Assembly: GCF_051014685.1 (NCBI RefSeq)
Contig: NW_027479055.1
Location: 62,001-126,000, forward strand
Reading direction: 5' to 3'
Origin: Ptiloglossa arizonensis
Lineage: Eukaryota; Arthropoda; Insecta; Hymenoptera; Colletidae
DNA length: 64,000 bases
Shown here: positions 39,201 to 51,600 of the stretch, piece after piece
Layout of the letters: each line of letters opens with the position of its first letter
Numbering within the stretch: the stretch's first letter is position 1
Notes under the pieces: generated by a model
The model's database searches: none
Seen by the model: the letters and a program-made list of their open reading frames with translations, nothing else
Told to the model about the DNA's origin: nothing
Position numbers and translations under genes: made by a program

Positions 39201-42200
39201 GCGAGTTTCTACTTTCAGATGCAACAGAAATTTTGCGGATTGGTCAATCCGTTCGCGAGATATGGCGGTTTGGAAGTAAGAAACGCTTGAGAAACTCAAA
39301 ATTTTCGCAGTTCTGATGCTCGAAACGAATAACTAGAACGGCCTAGGGGAAAAGTACGCATACCGTTGTAATCGGGCGAGTTTCTACTTTCAGATGCAAC
39401 AGAAATTTTGCGGATTGGTCAATCCGTTCGCGAGATACGGCAGTTTGGAGGTAAGAAACGCTTGAGAAACTCAAAATTTTCACAGTTCTGATGCTCGAAA
39501 CGAATAACCAGAACGGCCTAGGGGAAAAGTACGCATACCGTTGTAATCGGGCGAGTTTCTACTTTCAGATGCAATGGAAATTTTGCGGATTGGTCAATCC
39601 GTTCGCGAGATATGGCGGTTTGGAAGTAAGAAACGCTTGAGAAACTCAAAATTTTCGCAGTTCTGATGCTCGAAACGAATAACTAGAACGGCCTAGGGAA
39701 AAACTACATCTACCGTTGTAATCGGGCGAGCTTCTACTTTCAGATGCAACAGAAATTTTGCGGATTGGTCAATCCGTTCGCGAGATATGGCAGTTTGGAG
39801 GTAAGAAACGCTTGAGAAACTCGAAATTTTCGCAGTTCTGATGCTCGACAAGCATAACTAGAACGGTCTAGGGGAAAAGTACGCATACCGTTGTAATCGG
39901 GCGAGTTTCTACTTTAAGATGCAACAGAAATTTTGCGGATTGGTCATTCCGTTCACGAGATATGGCAGTTTGGAGGTAAGAAACGCTTGTGAAACTCAAT
40001 ATTTTCGCAGTTCTGATGCTCGACAAGCATAACTAGAACGTTCTAGGGGAAAAGTACGCATACCGTTGTAATCGGGCGACTTTCTACTTTCAGATGCATC
40101 AGAAATTTTGCGGATTGGTCAATCCGTTCGCGAGATATGGCAGTTTGGAAGTAAGAAACGCTTGAGAATCTCAAAATTTTCGCAGTTCTGATGCTCGAAA
40201 CGATTAACTAGAACGGCCTAGGGGAAAAGTACGCATACCGTTGTAATCGGGCGCGTTTCTACTTTCAGATGCAACAGAAATTTTGCGGATTGGTCAATCC
40301 GTTCGCGAGATATGGCGGTTTGGAAGTAAGAAACGCTTGAGAAACTCAAAATTTTCGCAGTTCTGATGCTCGAAACGAATAACTAGAACGGCCTAGGGGA
40401 AAAGTACGCATACCGTTGTAATCGGGCGAGTTTCTACTTTCAGATGCAACAGAAATTTTGCGGATTGGTCAATCCGTTCGCGAGATATGGCAGTTTGGAA
40501 GAAAGAAACGCTTGAGAAACTCAAAATTTTCGCAGTTCTGATGCTCGAAACGAATAACTAGAACGGACTAGGGGAAAGGTACGCATACCGTTGTAATCGG
40601 GCGAGTTTCTACTTTCAGATGCAACAGAAATTTTGCGGATTGGTCAATCCGTTCGCGTGATATGGCAGTTTGGAGGTAAGAAACGCTTGAGAAACTCAAA
40701 ATTTTCGCAGTTCTGATGCTCGCAACGAATAACTAGAACGGCCTAGGGGAAAAGTACGCATACCTTTGTAATCGGGCGAGTTTCTACTTTCAGATGCAAC
40801 AGAAATTTTGCGGATTAGTCAATCCGTTCGCGAGATATGGCAGTTTGGAGGTAAGAAACGCTTGAGAAACTCAAAATTTTCGCAGTTCTGATGCTCGACA
40901 AGCATAACTAGAACGGTCTAGGGGAAAAGTACGCATACCGTTGTAATCGGGCGACTTTCTACTTTCAGATGCAACAGAAATTTTGCGGATTGGTCAATCC
41001 GTTCGCGAGATATGGCAGTTTGGAGGTAAGGAACGGTCGAGAAACTCAAAATTATCACAGTTCTGATACTCGAAACGAATAACCAGAACGGCCCAGGGGA
41101 AAAGTACGCATACCGTTGTAATCGGGCGAGTTTCTACTTTCAGATGCAACAGAAATTTTGCGGATTGGTCAATCCGTTCGCGAGATATGGCAGTTTGGAG
41201 GTAAGCAACGCTTAAGAAACCCAAAATTTTCGCAGTTCTCATGCTCGAAACGATTAACTACAACGGCCTACGGGAAAAGTACGCATACCGTTGTAATCGG
41301 CGAGTTTCTACTTTCAGATGCAACAGAAATTTTGCGGATTGTTCAATCCGTCGCGAGATATGGCAGTTTGGAAGTAAGAAACGCTTGAGAAACTCAAAAT
41401 TTTCGCAGTTCTGATGCTCGAAACGAATAACTAGAACGGCCTAGGGGAAAAGTACGCATACCGTTGTAATCGGGCGAGTTTCTACTTTCAGATGCAACAG
41501 AAATTTTGCGGATTGGTCAATCCGTTCGCGAGATATGGCAGTTTGGAGGTAAGAAACGCTTGAGAAACTCAAAATTTTCGCAGTTCTGATGCTCGACAAG
41601 CATAACTAGAGCGGTCTAGGGGAAAAGTACGCATACCGTTGTAATCGGGCGACTTTCTACTTTCAGATGCAACAGAAATTTTGCGGATTGGTCAATCCGT
41701 TCGCGAGATATGGCAGTTTGGAGGTAAGAAACGGTCGAGAAACTCAAAATTATCACAGTTCTGATACTCGAAACGAATAACCAGAACGGCCCAGGGGAAA
41801 AGTACGAATACCGTTGTAATCGGGCGAGTTTCTACTTTCAGATGCAACAGAAATTTTGCGGATTGGTCAATCCGTTCGCGAGATATGGCGGTTTGGAAGT
41901 AAGAAACGCTTGAGAAACTCAAAATTTTCGCAGTTCTGATGCTCGAAACGAATAACTAGAACGGCCTAGGGGAAAAGTACGCATACCGTTGTAATCGGGC
42001 GAGTTTCTACTTTCAGATGCAACAGAAATTTTGCGGATTGGTCAATCCGTTCGCGAGATACGGCAGTTTGGAGGTAAGAAACGCTTGAGAAACTCAAAAT
42101 TTTCACAGTTCTGATGCTCGAAACGAATAACCAGAACGGCCTAGGGGAAAAGTACGCATACCGTTGTAATCGGGCGAGTTTCTACTTTCAGATGCAATGG

Positions 42201-44065
42201 AAATTTTGCGGATTGGTCAATCCGTTCGCGAGATATGGCGGTTTGGAAGTAAGAAACGCTTGAGAAACTCAAAATTTTCGCAGTTCTGATGCTCGAAACG
42301 AATAACTAGAACGGCCTAGGGAAAAACTACATCTACCGTTGTAATCGGGCGAGCTTCTACTTTCAGATGCAACAGAAATTTTGCGGATTGGTCAATCCGT
42401 TCGCGAGATATGGCAGTTTGGAGGTAAGAAACGCTTGAGAAACTCGAAATTTTCGCAGTTCTGATGCTCGACAAGCATAACTAGAACGGTCTAGGGGAAA
42501 AGTACGCATACCGTTGTAATCGGGCGAGTTTCTACTTTAAGATGCAACAGAAATTTTGCGGATTGGTCATTCCGTTCACGAGATATGGCAGTTTGGAGGT
42601 AAGAAACGCTTGTGAAACTCAATATTTTCGCAGTTCTGATGCTCGACAAGCATAACTAGAACGTTCTAGGGGAAAAGTACGCATACCGTTGTAATCGGGC
42701 GACTTTCTACTTTCAGATGCATCAGAAATTTTGCGGATTGGTCAATCCGTTCGCGAGATATGGCAGTTTGGAAGTAAGAAACGCTTGAGAATCTCAAAAT
42801 TTTCGCAGTTCTGATGCTCGAAACGATTAACTAGAACGGCCTAGGGGAAAAGTACGCATACCGTTGTAATCGGGCGCGTTTCTACTTTCAGATGCAACAG
42901 AAATTTTGCGGATTGGTCAATCCGTTCGCGAGATATGGCGGTTTGGAAGTAAGAAACGCTTGAGAAACTCAAAATTTTCGCAGTTCTGATGCTCGAAACG
43001 AATAACTAGTACGGCCTAGGGGAAAAGTACGCATACCGTTGTAATCGGGCGAGTTTCTACTTTCAGATGCAACAGAAATTTTGCGGATTGGTCAATCCGT
43101 TCGCGAGATATGGCAGTTTGGAAGAAAGAAACGCTTGAGAAACTCAAAATTTTCGCAGTTCTGATGCTCGAAACGAATAACTAGAACGGACTAGGGGAAA
43201 GGTACGCATACCGTTGTAATCGGGCGAGTTTCTACTTTCAGATGCAACAGAAATTTTGCGGATTGGTCAATCCGTTCGCGTGATATGGCAGTTTGGAGGT
43301 AAGAAACGCTTGAGAAACTCAAAATTTTCGCAGTTCTGATGCTCGCAACGAATAACTAGAACGGCCTAGGGGAAAAGTACGCATACCTTTGTAATCGGGC
43401 GAGTTTCTACTTTCAGATGCAACAGAAATTTTGCGGATTAGTCAATCCGTTCGCGAGATATGGCAGTTTGGAGGTAAGAAACGCTTGAGAAACTCAAAAT
43501 TTTCGCAGTTCTGATGCTCGACAAGCATAACTAGAACGGTCTAGGGGAAAAGTACGCATACCGTTGTAATCGGGCGACTTTCTACTTTCAGATGCAACAG
43601 AAATTTTGCGGATTGGTCAATCCGTTCGCGAGATATGGCAGTTTGGAGGTAAGGAACGGTCGAGAAACTCAAAATTATCACAGTTCTGATACTCGAAACG
43701 AATAACCAGAACGGCCCAGGGGAAAAGTACGCATACCGTTGTAATCGGGCGAGTTTCTACTTTCAGATGCAACAGAAATTTTGCGGATTGGTCAATCCGT
43801 TCGCGAGATATGGCAGTTTGGAGGTAAGCAACGCTTAAGAAACCCAAAATTTTCGCAGTTCTCATGCTCGAAACGATTAACTACAACGGCCTACGGGAAA
43901 AGTACGCATACCGTTGTAATCGGGCGAGTTTCTACTTTCAGATGCAACAGAAATTTTGCGGATTGTTCAATCCGTCGCGAGATATGGCAGTTTGGAAGTA
44001 AGAAACGCTTGAGAAACTCAAAATTTTCGCAGTTCTGATGCTCGAAACGAATAACTAGAACGGCC
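36271..44065. repeat. 12- and 15-monomer HOR with a 174-bp marker monomer
   Basis: Blocks carry a signature monomer with AAGCAACGCTTAAGAAACCC, CTCATGCTCG and CTACAACGG, followed by one shortened to 174 bp by CAATCCGTCGCGAG. Shortened copies lie at about 36630, 38728, 41352 and 43975. Spacings are 2099 bp (12 monomers minus 1), then 2624 and 2623 bp (15 monomers minus 1 and minus 2). The third copy has an extra deletion, ATCGGCGAG, near 41300. Other markers at the same spacing are GTACGAATACC (39180 and 41803), GCAATGGAAATTTTG, and TCATTCCGTTCACG (39944 and 42567). Confidence 0.88.
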
Positions 44066-47000
44066 TAGGGGAAAAGTACGCATACCGTTGTAATCGGGCG
44101 AGTTTCTACTTTCAGATGCAACAGAAATTTTGCGGATTGGTCAATCCGTTCGCGAGATATGGCAGTTTGGAGGTAAGAAACGCTTGAGAAACTCAAAATT
44201 TTCGCAGTTCTGATGCTCGACAAGCATAACTAGAGCGGTCTAGGGGAAAAGTACGCATACCGTTGTAATCGGGCGACTTTCTACTTTCAGATGCAACAGA
44301 AATTTTGCGGATTGGTCAATCCGTTCGCGAGATATGGCAGTTTGGAGGTAAGAAACGGTCGAGAAACTCAAAATTATCACAGTTCTGATACTCGAAACGA
44401 ATAACCAGAACGGCCCAGGGGAAAAGTACGCATACCGTTGTAATCGGGCGACTTTCTACTTTCAGATGCAACAGAAATTTTGCGGATTGGTCAATCCGTT
44501 CGCGAGATATGGCAGTTTGGAGGTAAGAAACGGTCGAGAAACTCAAAATTATCACAGTTCTGATACTCGAAACGAATAACCAGAACGGCCCAGGGGAAAA
44601 GTACGCATACCGTTGTAATCGGGCGAGTTTCTACTTTCAGATGCAACAGAAATTTTGCGGATTGGTCAATCCGTTCGCGAGATATGGCAGTTTGGAGGTA
44701 AGAAACGCTTGAGAAACTCAACATTTTCGCAGTTCTGATGCTCGAAACGAATAACCAGAACGGCCGAAGGGAAAAGTACGCATACCGTTGTAATCGGGCG
44801 AGTTTCTACTTTCAGATGCATCAGAAATTTTGCGGATTGGTCAATCCGTTCGCGAGATATGGCAGTTTGGAAGTAAGAAACGCTTGAGAAACTCAAAATT
44901 TTCGCAGTTCTGATGCTCGAAACGATTAACTAGAACGGCCTAGGGGAAAAGTACGCATACCGTTGTAATCGGGCGAGTTTCTACTTTCAGATGCAACAGA
45001 AATTTTGCAGATTGGTCAATCCGTTCGCGAGATATGGCGGTTTGGAAGTAAGAAACGCTTGAGAAACTCAAAATTTTCGCAGTTCTGATGCTCGAAACGA
45101 ATAACTAGAACGGCCTAGGGGAAAAGTACGCATACCGTTGTAATCGGGCGAGTTTCTACTTTCAGATGCAACAGAAATTTTGCGGATTGGTCAATCCGTT
45201 CGCGAGATATGGCAGTTTGGAGGTAAGAAACGCTTGAGAAACTCAAAATTTTCGCAGTTCTGATGCTCGAAACGAATAACTAGAACGGCCTAGGGGAAAA
45301 GTACGCATACCGTTGTAATCGGGCGAGTTTCTACTTTCAGATGCAACAGAAATTTTGCGGATTAGTCAATCCGTTCGCGAGATATGGCAGTTTGGAGGTA
45401 AGAAACGCTTGAGAAACTCAAAATTTTCGCAGTTCTGATGCTCGACAAGCATAACTAGAGCGGTCTAGGGGAAAAGTACGCATACCGTTGTAATCGGGCG
45501 AGTTTCTACTTTCAGATGCAACAGAAATTTTGCGGATTGGTCAATCCGTTCGCGAGATATGGCAGTTTGGAGGTAAGAAACGGTTGAGAAACTCAAAATT
45601 TTCGCAGTTCTGATGCTCGAAACGAGTAACTAGAACCGACTAGGGGAAAAGTGCGCATACCGTTGTAATCGGGCGAATTTCTACTTTCAGATGCAACAGA
45701 AATTTTGCGGATTGGTCAATCCGTTCGCGAGATATGGCAGTTTGTAGGTAAGAAACGCTTGAGAAACTCAACATTTTCGCAGTTCTGATGCTCGAAACGA
45801 ATAACTAGAACGGCCTAGGGAAAAACTACATCTACCGTTGTAATCGGGCGAGTTTCTACTTTCAGATGCAACAGAAATTTTGCGGATTGGTCAATCCGTT
45901 CGCGAGATATGGCAGTTTGGAGGTAAGAAACGCTTGAGAAACTCAAAATTTTCGCAGTTCTGATGCTCGACAAGCATAACTAGAACGGTCTAGGGGAAAA
46001 GTACGCATACCGTTGTAATCGGGCGAATTTCTACTTTCAGATGCAACAGAAATTTTGAGGATTGGTCAATCCGTTCGCGAGATATGGCAGTTTGTAGGTA
46101 AGAAACGCTTGAGAAACTCAACATTTTCGCAGTTCTGATGCTCGAAACGAATAACTAGAACGGCCTAGGGGAAAAGTACGCATACCGTTGTAATCGGGCG
46201 AGTTTCTACTTTCAGATGCAACAGAAATTTTACGGATTGGTCAATCCATTCGCGAGATATGGCAGTTTGGAGGTAAGAAACGCTTGAGAAACTCAAAATT
46301 TTCGCAGTTCTGATGCTCGACAAGCATAACCAGAACGTTCTAGGGGAAAAGTACGCATACCGTTGTAATCGGGCGAGTTTCTACCTTCAGATGCAACAGA
46401 AATTTTGCGGATTGGTCAATCCGTTCGCGAGGTATGGCAGTTTGGAGGTAAGAAACGCTTGAGAAACTCAAAATTTTCGCAGTTCTGGTGCTCGACAAGC
46501 ATAACTAGAGCGGTCTAGGGGAAAAGTACGCATACCGTTGTAATCGGGCGAATTTCTACTTTCAGATGCAACAGAAATTTTGAGGATTGGTCAATCCGTT
46601 CGCGAGATATGGCAGTTTGTAGGTAAGAAACGCTTGAGAAACTCAACATTTTCGCAGTTCTGATGCTCGAAACGAATAACTAGAACGGCCTAGGGGAAAA
46701 GTACGCATACCGTTGTAATCGGGCGAGTTTCTACTTTCAGATGCAACAGAAATTTTACGGATTGGTCAATCCGTTCGCGAGATATGGCAGTTTGGATGTA
46801 AGAAACGCTTGGAAACCTCAAAATTTTCGCAGTTCTGATGCTCGACAAGCATAACCAGAACGTTCTAGGGGAAAAGTACGCATACCGTTGTAATCGGGCG
46901 AGTTTCTACCTTCAGATGCAACAGAAATTTTGCGGATTGGTCAATCCGTTCGCGAGGTATGGCAGTTTGGAGGTAAGAAACGCTTGAGAAACTCAAAATT

Positions 47001-47657
47001 TTCGCAGTTCTGGTGCTCGACAAGCATAACTAGAGCGGTCTAGGGGAAAAGTACGCATACCGTTGTAATCGGGCGAATTTCTACTTTCAGATGCAACAGA
47101 AATTTTGCGGATTGGTCAATCCGTTCGCGAGATATGGCAGTTTGGAGGTAAGAAACGGTTGAGAAACTCAAAATTTTCACAGTTCTGATGCTCGAAACGA
47201 ATAACCAGTACGGCCTAGGGGAAAAGTACGCATACCGTTGTAATCGGGCGAGTTTCTACTTTCAGATGTAACAGAAATTTTGCGGATTGGTCAATCCGTT
47301 CGCGAGATATGGCAGTTTGTAGGTAAGAAACGCTTGAGAAACTCAACATTTTCGCAGTTCTGATGCTCGAAACGAATAACTAGAACGGCCTAGGGGAAAA
47401 CTACACCTACCGTTGTAATCGGGCGAGTTTCTACTTTCAGATGCAACAGAAATTTTGCGAATTGGTCAATCCGTTCGCGAGATATGGCAGTTTGGAAGTA
47501 AGAAACGCTTGAGAAACTCAAAATTTTCGCAGTTCTGATGCTCGACAAGCATAACTAGAACGGTCTAGGGGAAAAGTACGCATACCGTTGTAATCGGGCC
47601 AATTTCTACTTTCAGATGCAACAGAAATTTTGCGGATTGGTCAATCCGTTCGCGAGA
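44066..47657. repeat. Satellite block upstream of mariner copy 1
   Basis: About 20.5 monomers. The order matches 54290-57528 upstream of mariner copy 2, except that this copy has two more monomers. The offset falls from 10221 bp at the block start to 9871 bp at the transposon. One extra monomer is visible at about 45840-46020. Shared markers are GGCCGAAGGG, ATTTTGAGGATTGG, GTTCTGGTGCTCG, AAAACTACACC and GGGCCAATTTC. A local variant, CTTGGAAACCTC, occurs near 46810. The last monomer is split at its TA. Confidence 0.82.
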
Positions 47658-47659
47658 TA
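47658..47659. other. TA target-site duplication, left side of mariner copy 1
   Basis: GAGATA is followed directly by the element end CTACCTTG. The matching TA follows the other end at 48608-48609. Removing the element and one TA restores a normal satellite monomer. Confidence 0.92.
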
Positions 47660-47686
47660 CTACCTTGATCAAAAAGTTTTAGGACT
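47660..47686 (+). repeat. Left terminal inverted repeat of mariner copy 1
   Basis: It begins CTACCTTGATCAAAAAG and continues for 27 bp. It matches the reverse complement of 48581-48607 at 26 of 27 positions, the mismatch being TTTT here against TTCT there. These ends are where mariner transposase binds and cuts. An AATAAA on the minus strand lies at its inner edge (47686-47691). Confidence 0.9.
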
Positions 47687-47712
47687 TTATTCATAAAATC
47701 AAAAATACAAAT

Positions 47713-48413
47713 TTATTCGTCCAAATCGATATGGTCCCCTTCAAAGTAGTCCCCATTGACTGCAATGCACTTGCGCCAGCGCTTGATCCAATCCTCGAAA
47801 CACCGCTGGTACTCAATTTTCGGTATGTCCATCAGAGCCGTCTTCGATTTTGTCATGACCTCCTCTCGGGTACTGTAACGCGTTCCGCGAAGCGGTTTTT
47901 TAATTCGGTTGAACAGAAAAAAGTCGCAGGGAGTCAGATCTGGTGAATTTGAAGGCTGCTGGATAGTGTTCGTGTTGTTTTTCGTCAAAAACTCGCGGAT
48001 AAGGATCGCATTGTGCGCCGGTGCGTTATCGTGGTGCAAAATCCACGAGTTGTTTGCCCACAAATCTGGCCTTTTTTGACGAATTCACTAACCAAAACGT
48101 CTTGAACGGATCCATAAGCAATGTTCAAGTCCTCTGCCAGCTCTCTGATGGTCAATTTGCGGTTTTCGGACAACATTTCTTGAATTTTATCGATGTTTTC
48201 ATCGGTTTTCGACGTTGTCGGCCTGCCACTGCGTTTGTCATCCTTGACCGACTCACGACCACTTCTGAAGCGTTCGTGCCATCGAAAAACATTTGATCTC
48301 GAAAGAGTATCGTTGCCGAAACACTTCTCCAACATATCCAAGGTCTGCGGACCGTTAAATCCGTTTTTTACACAAAATTTAATGCAAACTCGTTGATGCT
48401 CAAATGATGCCAT
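47713..48413 (-). pseudogene. Mariner transposase remnant, copy 1 (central deletion and frameshift)
   Basis: Mariner transposases bind the element's inverted repeats through an N-terminal paired-like domain and cut with a DD34D catalytic domain. Reading from the ATG at 48413, the first frame gives 142 residues. It has a first helix-turn-helix at about 5-50 (FRWHERFRSG), the linker RSGRPTT at 61-67, and a second helix-turn-helix at about 84-107 (RELAEDLNIAYGSVQDVL). It leaves the family sequence at about residue 110. A second frame (47713-48063, open from about 48085) carries the C-terminal half: WANNSWILHHDNAPAH, SPDLTPCDFF and GDYFEGD. The HHD and PCD aspartates are 34 residues apart, as DD34D requires. 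The region with the first catalytic aspartate (the DETW segment of relatives) is missing, and the junction at about 48080-48095 shifts the frame. An intact catalytic transposase cannot be made. The N-terminal DNA-binding piece remains open. Two TTG codons upstream are not credible starts. Confidence 0.93.
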
Positions 48414-48580
48414 TTTCAAAATCGAGACACGAACAAAGGAGATGTGCTCAGTACAACGTAACTTTTACAAATATCAAGCTATGATGCTGAAATTGGAAGG
48501 AAGTGTTAATGACAGATATGGTAACCTAACAAAAAAAAAAAAGAAACAATCGGGTGATTGACAGCGACACACGGGGGGAC

Positions 48581-48607
48581 AGTCCTAGAACTTTTTGATC
48601 AAGGTAG
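48581..48607 (-). repeat. Right terminal inverted repeat of mariner copy 1
   Basis: This repeat ends CTTTTTGATCAAGGTAG. Its last three bases, TAG, are the same three left behind at 61455-61457, which supports reading that site as an excision scar. Confidence 0.9.
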
Positions 48608-48609
48608 TA

Positions 48610-51600
48610 TGGCAGTTTGTAGGTAAGAAACGCTTGAGAAACTCAACATTTTCGCAGTTCTGATGCTCGAAACGAATAACTAGAACGGCCTAGGGGAAAA
48701 GTACGCATACCGTTGTAATCGGGCGAGTTTCTACTTTCAGATGCAACAGAAATTTTACGGATTGGTCAATCCGTTCGCGAGATATGGCAGTTTGGAGGTA
48801 AGAAACGCTTGAGAAACTCAAAATTTTCGCAGTTCTGATGCTCGACAAGCATAACTAGAACGTTCTAGGGGAAAAGTACGCATACCGTTGTAATCGGGCG
48901 ACTTTCTACTTTCAGATGCAACAGAAATTTTGCGGATTGGTCAATCCGTTCGCGAGATACGGCAGTTTGGAGGTAAGAAACGCTTGAGAAACTCAAAATT
49001 TTCACAGTTCTGATGCTCGAAACGAATAACCAGAACGGCCTAGGGGAAAAGTACATCTACCGTTGTAATCGGGCGAGCTTCTACTTTCAGATGCAACAGA
49101 AATTTTGCAGATTGGTCAATCCGTTCGCGAGATATGGCAGTTTGGAGGTAAGAAACGCTTGAGAAACTCGAAATTTTCGCAGTTCTGATGCTCGACAAGC
49201 ATAACTAGAACGGTCTAGGGGAACAGTACGCATACCGTTGTAATCGGGCGACTTTCTACTTCCAGATGCATCAGAAATTTTGCGGATTGGTCAATCCGTT
49301 CGCGAGATATGGCAGTTTGGAAGTAAGAAACGCTTGAGAATCTCAAAATTTTCGCAGTTCTGATGCTCGAAACGATTAACTAGAACGGCCTAGGGGAAAA
49401 GTACGCATACCGTTGTAATCGGGCGCGTTTCTACTTTCAGATGCAACAGAAATTTTGCGGATTGGTCAATCCGTTCGCGAGATATGGCGGTTTGGAAGTA
49501 AGAAACGCTTGAGAAACTCAAAATTTTCGCAGTTCTGATGCTCGAAACGAATAACTAGAACGGCCTAGGGGAAAAGTACGCATACCGTTGTAATCGGGCG
49601 AGCTTCTACTTTCAGATGCAACAGAAATTTTGCGGATTGGTCAATCCGTTCGCGAGATATGGCAGTTTGGAGTTAAGAAACGCTTGAGAAACTCGAAATT
49701 TTCGCAGTTCTGATGCTCGACAAGCATAACTAGAACGGTCTAGGGGAAAAGTACGCATACCGTTGTAATCGGGCGAGTTTCTACTTTAAGATGCAACAGA
49801 AATTTTGCGGATTGGTCATTCCGTTCACGAGATATGGCAGTTTGGAGGTAAGAAACGCTTGAGAAACTCAAAATTTTCGCAGTTCTGATGCTCGACAAGC
49901 ATAACTAGAACGTTCTAGGGGAAAAGTACGCATACCGTTGTAATCGGGCGACTTTCTACTTTCAGATGCATCAGAAATTTTGCGGATTGGTCAATCCGTT
50001 CGCGAGATATGGCAGTTTGGAAGTAAGAAACGCTTGAGAATCTCAAAATTTTCGCAGTTCTGATGCTCGAAACGATTAACTAGAACGGCCTAGGGGAAAA
50101 GTACGCATACCGTTGTAATCGGGCGCGTTTCTACTTTCAGATGCAACAGAAATTTTGCGGATTGGTCAATCCGTTCGCGAGATATGGCGGTTTGGAAGTA
50201 AGAAACGCTTGAGAAACTCAAAATTTTCGCAGTTCTGATGCTCGAAACGAATAACTAGAACGGCCTAGGGGAAAAGTACGCATACCGTTGAAATCGAGCG
50301 AGTTTCTACTTTCAGATGCAACAGAAATTTTGCGGATTGGTCAATCCGTTCGCGAGATATGGCAGTTTGGAGGAAAGAAACGCTTGAGAAACTCAAAATT
50401 TTCGCAGTTCTGATGCTCGAAACGAATAACTAGAACGGACTAGGGGAAAAGTACGCATACCGTTGTAATCGGGCGAGTTTCTACTTTCAGATGCAACAGA
50501 AATTTTGCGGATTGGTCAATCCGTTCGCGTGATATGGCAGTTTGGAGGTAAGAAACGCTTGAGAAACTCAAAATTTTCGCAGTTCTGATGCTCGCAACGA
50601 ATAACTAGAACGGCCTAGGGGAAAAGTACGCATACCGTTGTAATCGGGCGAGTTTCTACTTTCAGATGCAACAGAAATTTTGCGGATTAGTCAATCCGTT
50701 CGCGAGATATGGCAGTTTGGAGGTAAGAAACGCTTGAGAAACTCAAAATTTTCGCAGTTCTGATGCTCGACAAGCATAACTAGAACGGTCTAGGGGAAAA
50801 GTACGCATACCGTTGTAATCGGGCGACTTTCTACTATCAGATGCAACAGAAATTTTGCGGATTGGTCAATCCGTTCGCGAGATATGGCAGTTTGGAGGTA
50901 AGAAACGGTCGAGAAACTCAAAATTATCACAGTTCTGATACTCGAAACGAATAACCAGAACGGCCCAGGGGAAAAGTACGCATACCGTTGTAATCGGGCG
51001 AGTTTCTACTTTCAGATGCAACAGAAATTTTGCGGATTGGTCAATCCGTTCGCGAGATATGGCAGTTTGGAGGTAAGCAACGCTTAAGAAACCCAAAATT
51101 TTCGCAGTTCTCATGCTCGAAACGATTAACTACAACGGCCTACGGGAAACGTACGCATACCGTTGTAATCGGGCGAGTTTCTACTTTCAGATGCAACAGA
51201 AATTTTGCGGATTGTTCAATCCGTCGCGAGATATGGCAGTTTGGAAGTAAGAAACGCTTGAGAAACTCAAAATTTTCGCAGTTCTGATGCTCGAAACGAA
51301 TAACTAGAACGGCCTAGGGGAAAAGTACGCATACCGTTGTAATCGGGCGAGTTTCTACTTTCAGATGCAACAGAAATTTTGCGGATTGGTCAATCCGTTC
51401 GCGAGATATGGCAGTTTGGAGGTAAGAAACGCTTGAGAAACTCAACATTTTCGCAGTTCTGATGCTCGAAACGAATAACCAGAACGGCCGAAGGGAAAAG
51501 TACGCATACCGTTGTAATCGGGCGAGTTTCTACTTTCAGATGCAACAGAAATTTTGCGGATTAGTCAATCCGTTCGCGAGATATGGCAGTTTGGAAGTAA

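Larger units (their letters stand above)
1..47657. repeat. 175-bp satellite array, segment 1 (about 272 monomers)
   Basis: Head-to-tail tandem array with a strict 175-bp period. The anchor TTTCTACTTTCAGATGC recurs every 175 bases from position 11 up to the mariner insertion. Tracking its phase gives a net shift of -8 bases over 272 monomers. I can place each event: one +1 near 676, and nine -1 near 29333, 30553, 32000, 33880, 36630, 38728, 41300, 41352 and 43975. All monomers lie in one orientation and differ from each other by a few substitutions. No gene, RNA gene or unrelated sequence interrupts this stretch. A monomer of about one nucleosome plus linker, with higher-order repeats, is typical of centromeric or pericentromeric satellites. 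The location is inferred, not shown. Confidence 0.97.
47660..48607 (-). mobile_element. Internally deleted mariner-family element, copy 1 (948 bp)
   Basis: This is a complete-ended but non-autonomous mariner. It has 27-bp terminal inverted repeats differing at one position, and a TA target duplication on each side (47658-47659 and 48608-48609). The element splits CGCGAGATATGGCAG of a satellite monomer. It contains a transposase remnant on the minus strand, so the 5' end of the element is at the right. Known full-length mariners are about 1.3 kb with a transposase of about 345 residues. The missing length falls in the middle of the transposase. A 12-A run lies at 48531-48542 in the 5' untranslated part, and an AATAAA (minus strand) overlaps the stop codon. 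I do not assign a subfamily. Confidence 0.95.

Noticed and set aside
47731..48396. Plus-strand frames inside the mariner (47731-47946, 48021-48296, 48193-48396 and their copies at 57602-58267)
   Set aside because: They lie antisense to the recognisable transposase pieces, which carry HHDNAPAH and PCDFF on the minus strand.
48531..48542. Poly-A tail of a retroposed element
   Set aside because: The A run lies inside the mariner between the start codon and the right inverted repeat. It is present in both copies and is an internal homopolymer of the transposon.
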